46,562 nt of DNA. It comes from UBA1081 sp964443825. GTDB lineage: Bacteria > Bacillota > Clostridia > Oscillospirales > Acutalibacteraceae. The notes below the pieces were generated by a model, which was not told the origin of the DNA, made no database searches, and saw nothing but the letters and a program-made list of their open reading frames with translations. Shown here in pieces: positions 46,516-46,562 of this stretch. The stretch is from the NCBI GenBank assembly GCA_964443825.1, contig CAYUEV010000007.1:1-46562 (forward strand), in the 5' to 3' direction. The translations under genes were made by a program, and so were the position numbers. Position 1 is the first letter of the stretch, and every line of letters starts with the position of its first letter.

Positions 46516-46562
46516 CCTGAAAAGAAAAACTACGAAAGCCTTGAAAACGCTGTGCTTTCAGG
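46516..46562 (+). other. Possible hairpin after rpsI, cut by window edge
   Basis: CCTGAAA (46516-46522) and TTTCAGG (46556-46562) could pair across 33 bases. The last bases of the window are the right arm, so a T-run, if any, is not visible. It may be the operon terminator. Confidence 0.3.

Noticed and set aside
1..46562. CRISPR array or defence island
   Set aside because: No regularly spaced repeats or cas-like genes were seen. The only defence-like element is the damaged MNT-HEPN module.

Overview
The window looks like a chromosomal segment of a low-to-mid GC Gram-positive bacterium, most likely a member of the Clostridia. The reasons are the Firmicutes order of the S10-spc-alpha ribosomal block, a KOW-domain protein between map and infA, four-cysteine zinc forms of adenylate kinase, S4 and S14, strong AGGAGG-type ribosome binding sites, sigma-A promoters with 17-base spacers, and frequent TTG/GTG starts. 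I cannot name the family or genus. Genes are dense and mostly on the plus strand.

Layout. 1-890: the 3' end of a group II intron (maturase C-terminus, domains V and VI) beside an antisense fragment of a phage large terminase, then an AT-rich gap. 891-7802: a sugar/redox cluster with a GtrA-like membrane protein, an iron alcohol dehydrogenase, a GH29 fucosidase-like hydrolase, class II aldolase, a metallo-beta-lactamase-fold hydrolase, ribulose-phosphate epimerase and a divergent MreB paralogue. 7816-10825 (minus): a small membrane export protein, a pyrophosphatase-like/NUDIX fusion and ComM/YifB. 11013-27189: the S10-spc-alpha superoperon from rpsJ to rplQ, with a structured 270-base leader, internal hairpins, secY, adk, map, infA and rpoA. 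27515-34349: an ABC exporter, then (minus) a five-gene split glutamate synthase operon (amidotransferase, FMN synthase with ferredoxin domains, Fe-S protein, FAD oxidoreductase, GXGXG domain). 34606-40775: the cell-shape/division operon mreB-[MNT-HEPN]-mreC-mreD-pbp2-minD-like. 40799-45459: mgsA, hisS, aspS and a secreted alpha/beta hydrolase. 45558-46562: rplM-rpsI with a hairpin at the 5' end of the transcript.

How it fits together. Most of the window is core machinery: translation, Sec export, RNA polymerase alpha, tRNA charging, cell elongation and ammonia assimilation. The less ordinary parts are a nucleotidyltransferase-HEPN module embedded between mreB and mreC that carries two apparent frameshifts and a lost catalytic histidine; a second, divergent MreB with an altered adenosine motif beside pentose-phosphate and glycolytic genes; the pyrophosphatase-like/NUDIX fusion; and a MinD-like ATPase that stops before the usual membrane-targeting helix, with no MinC or MinE nearby. 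I found no CRISPR array, tRNA, rRNA or complete insertion sequence. Nothing here is convincingly a wholly new system; the disrupted MNT-HEPN insertion is the best lead.
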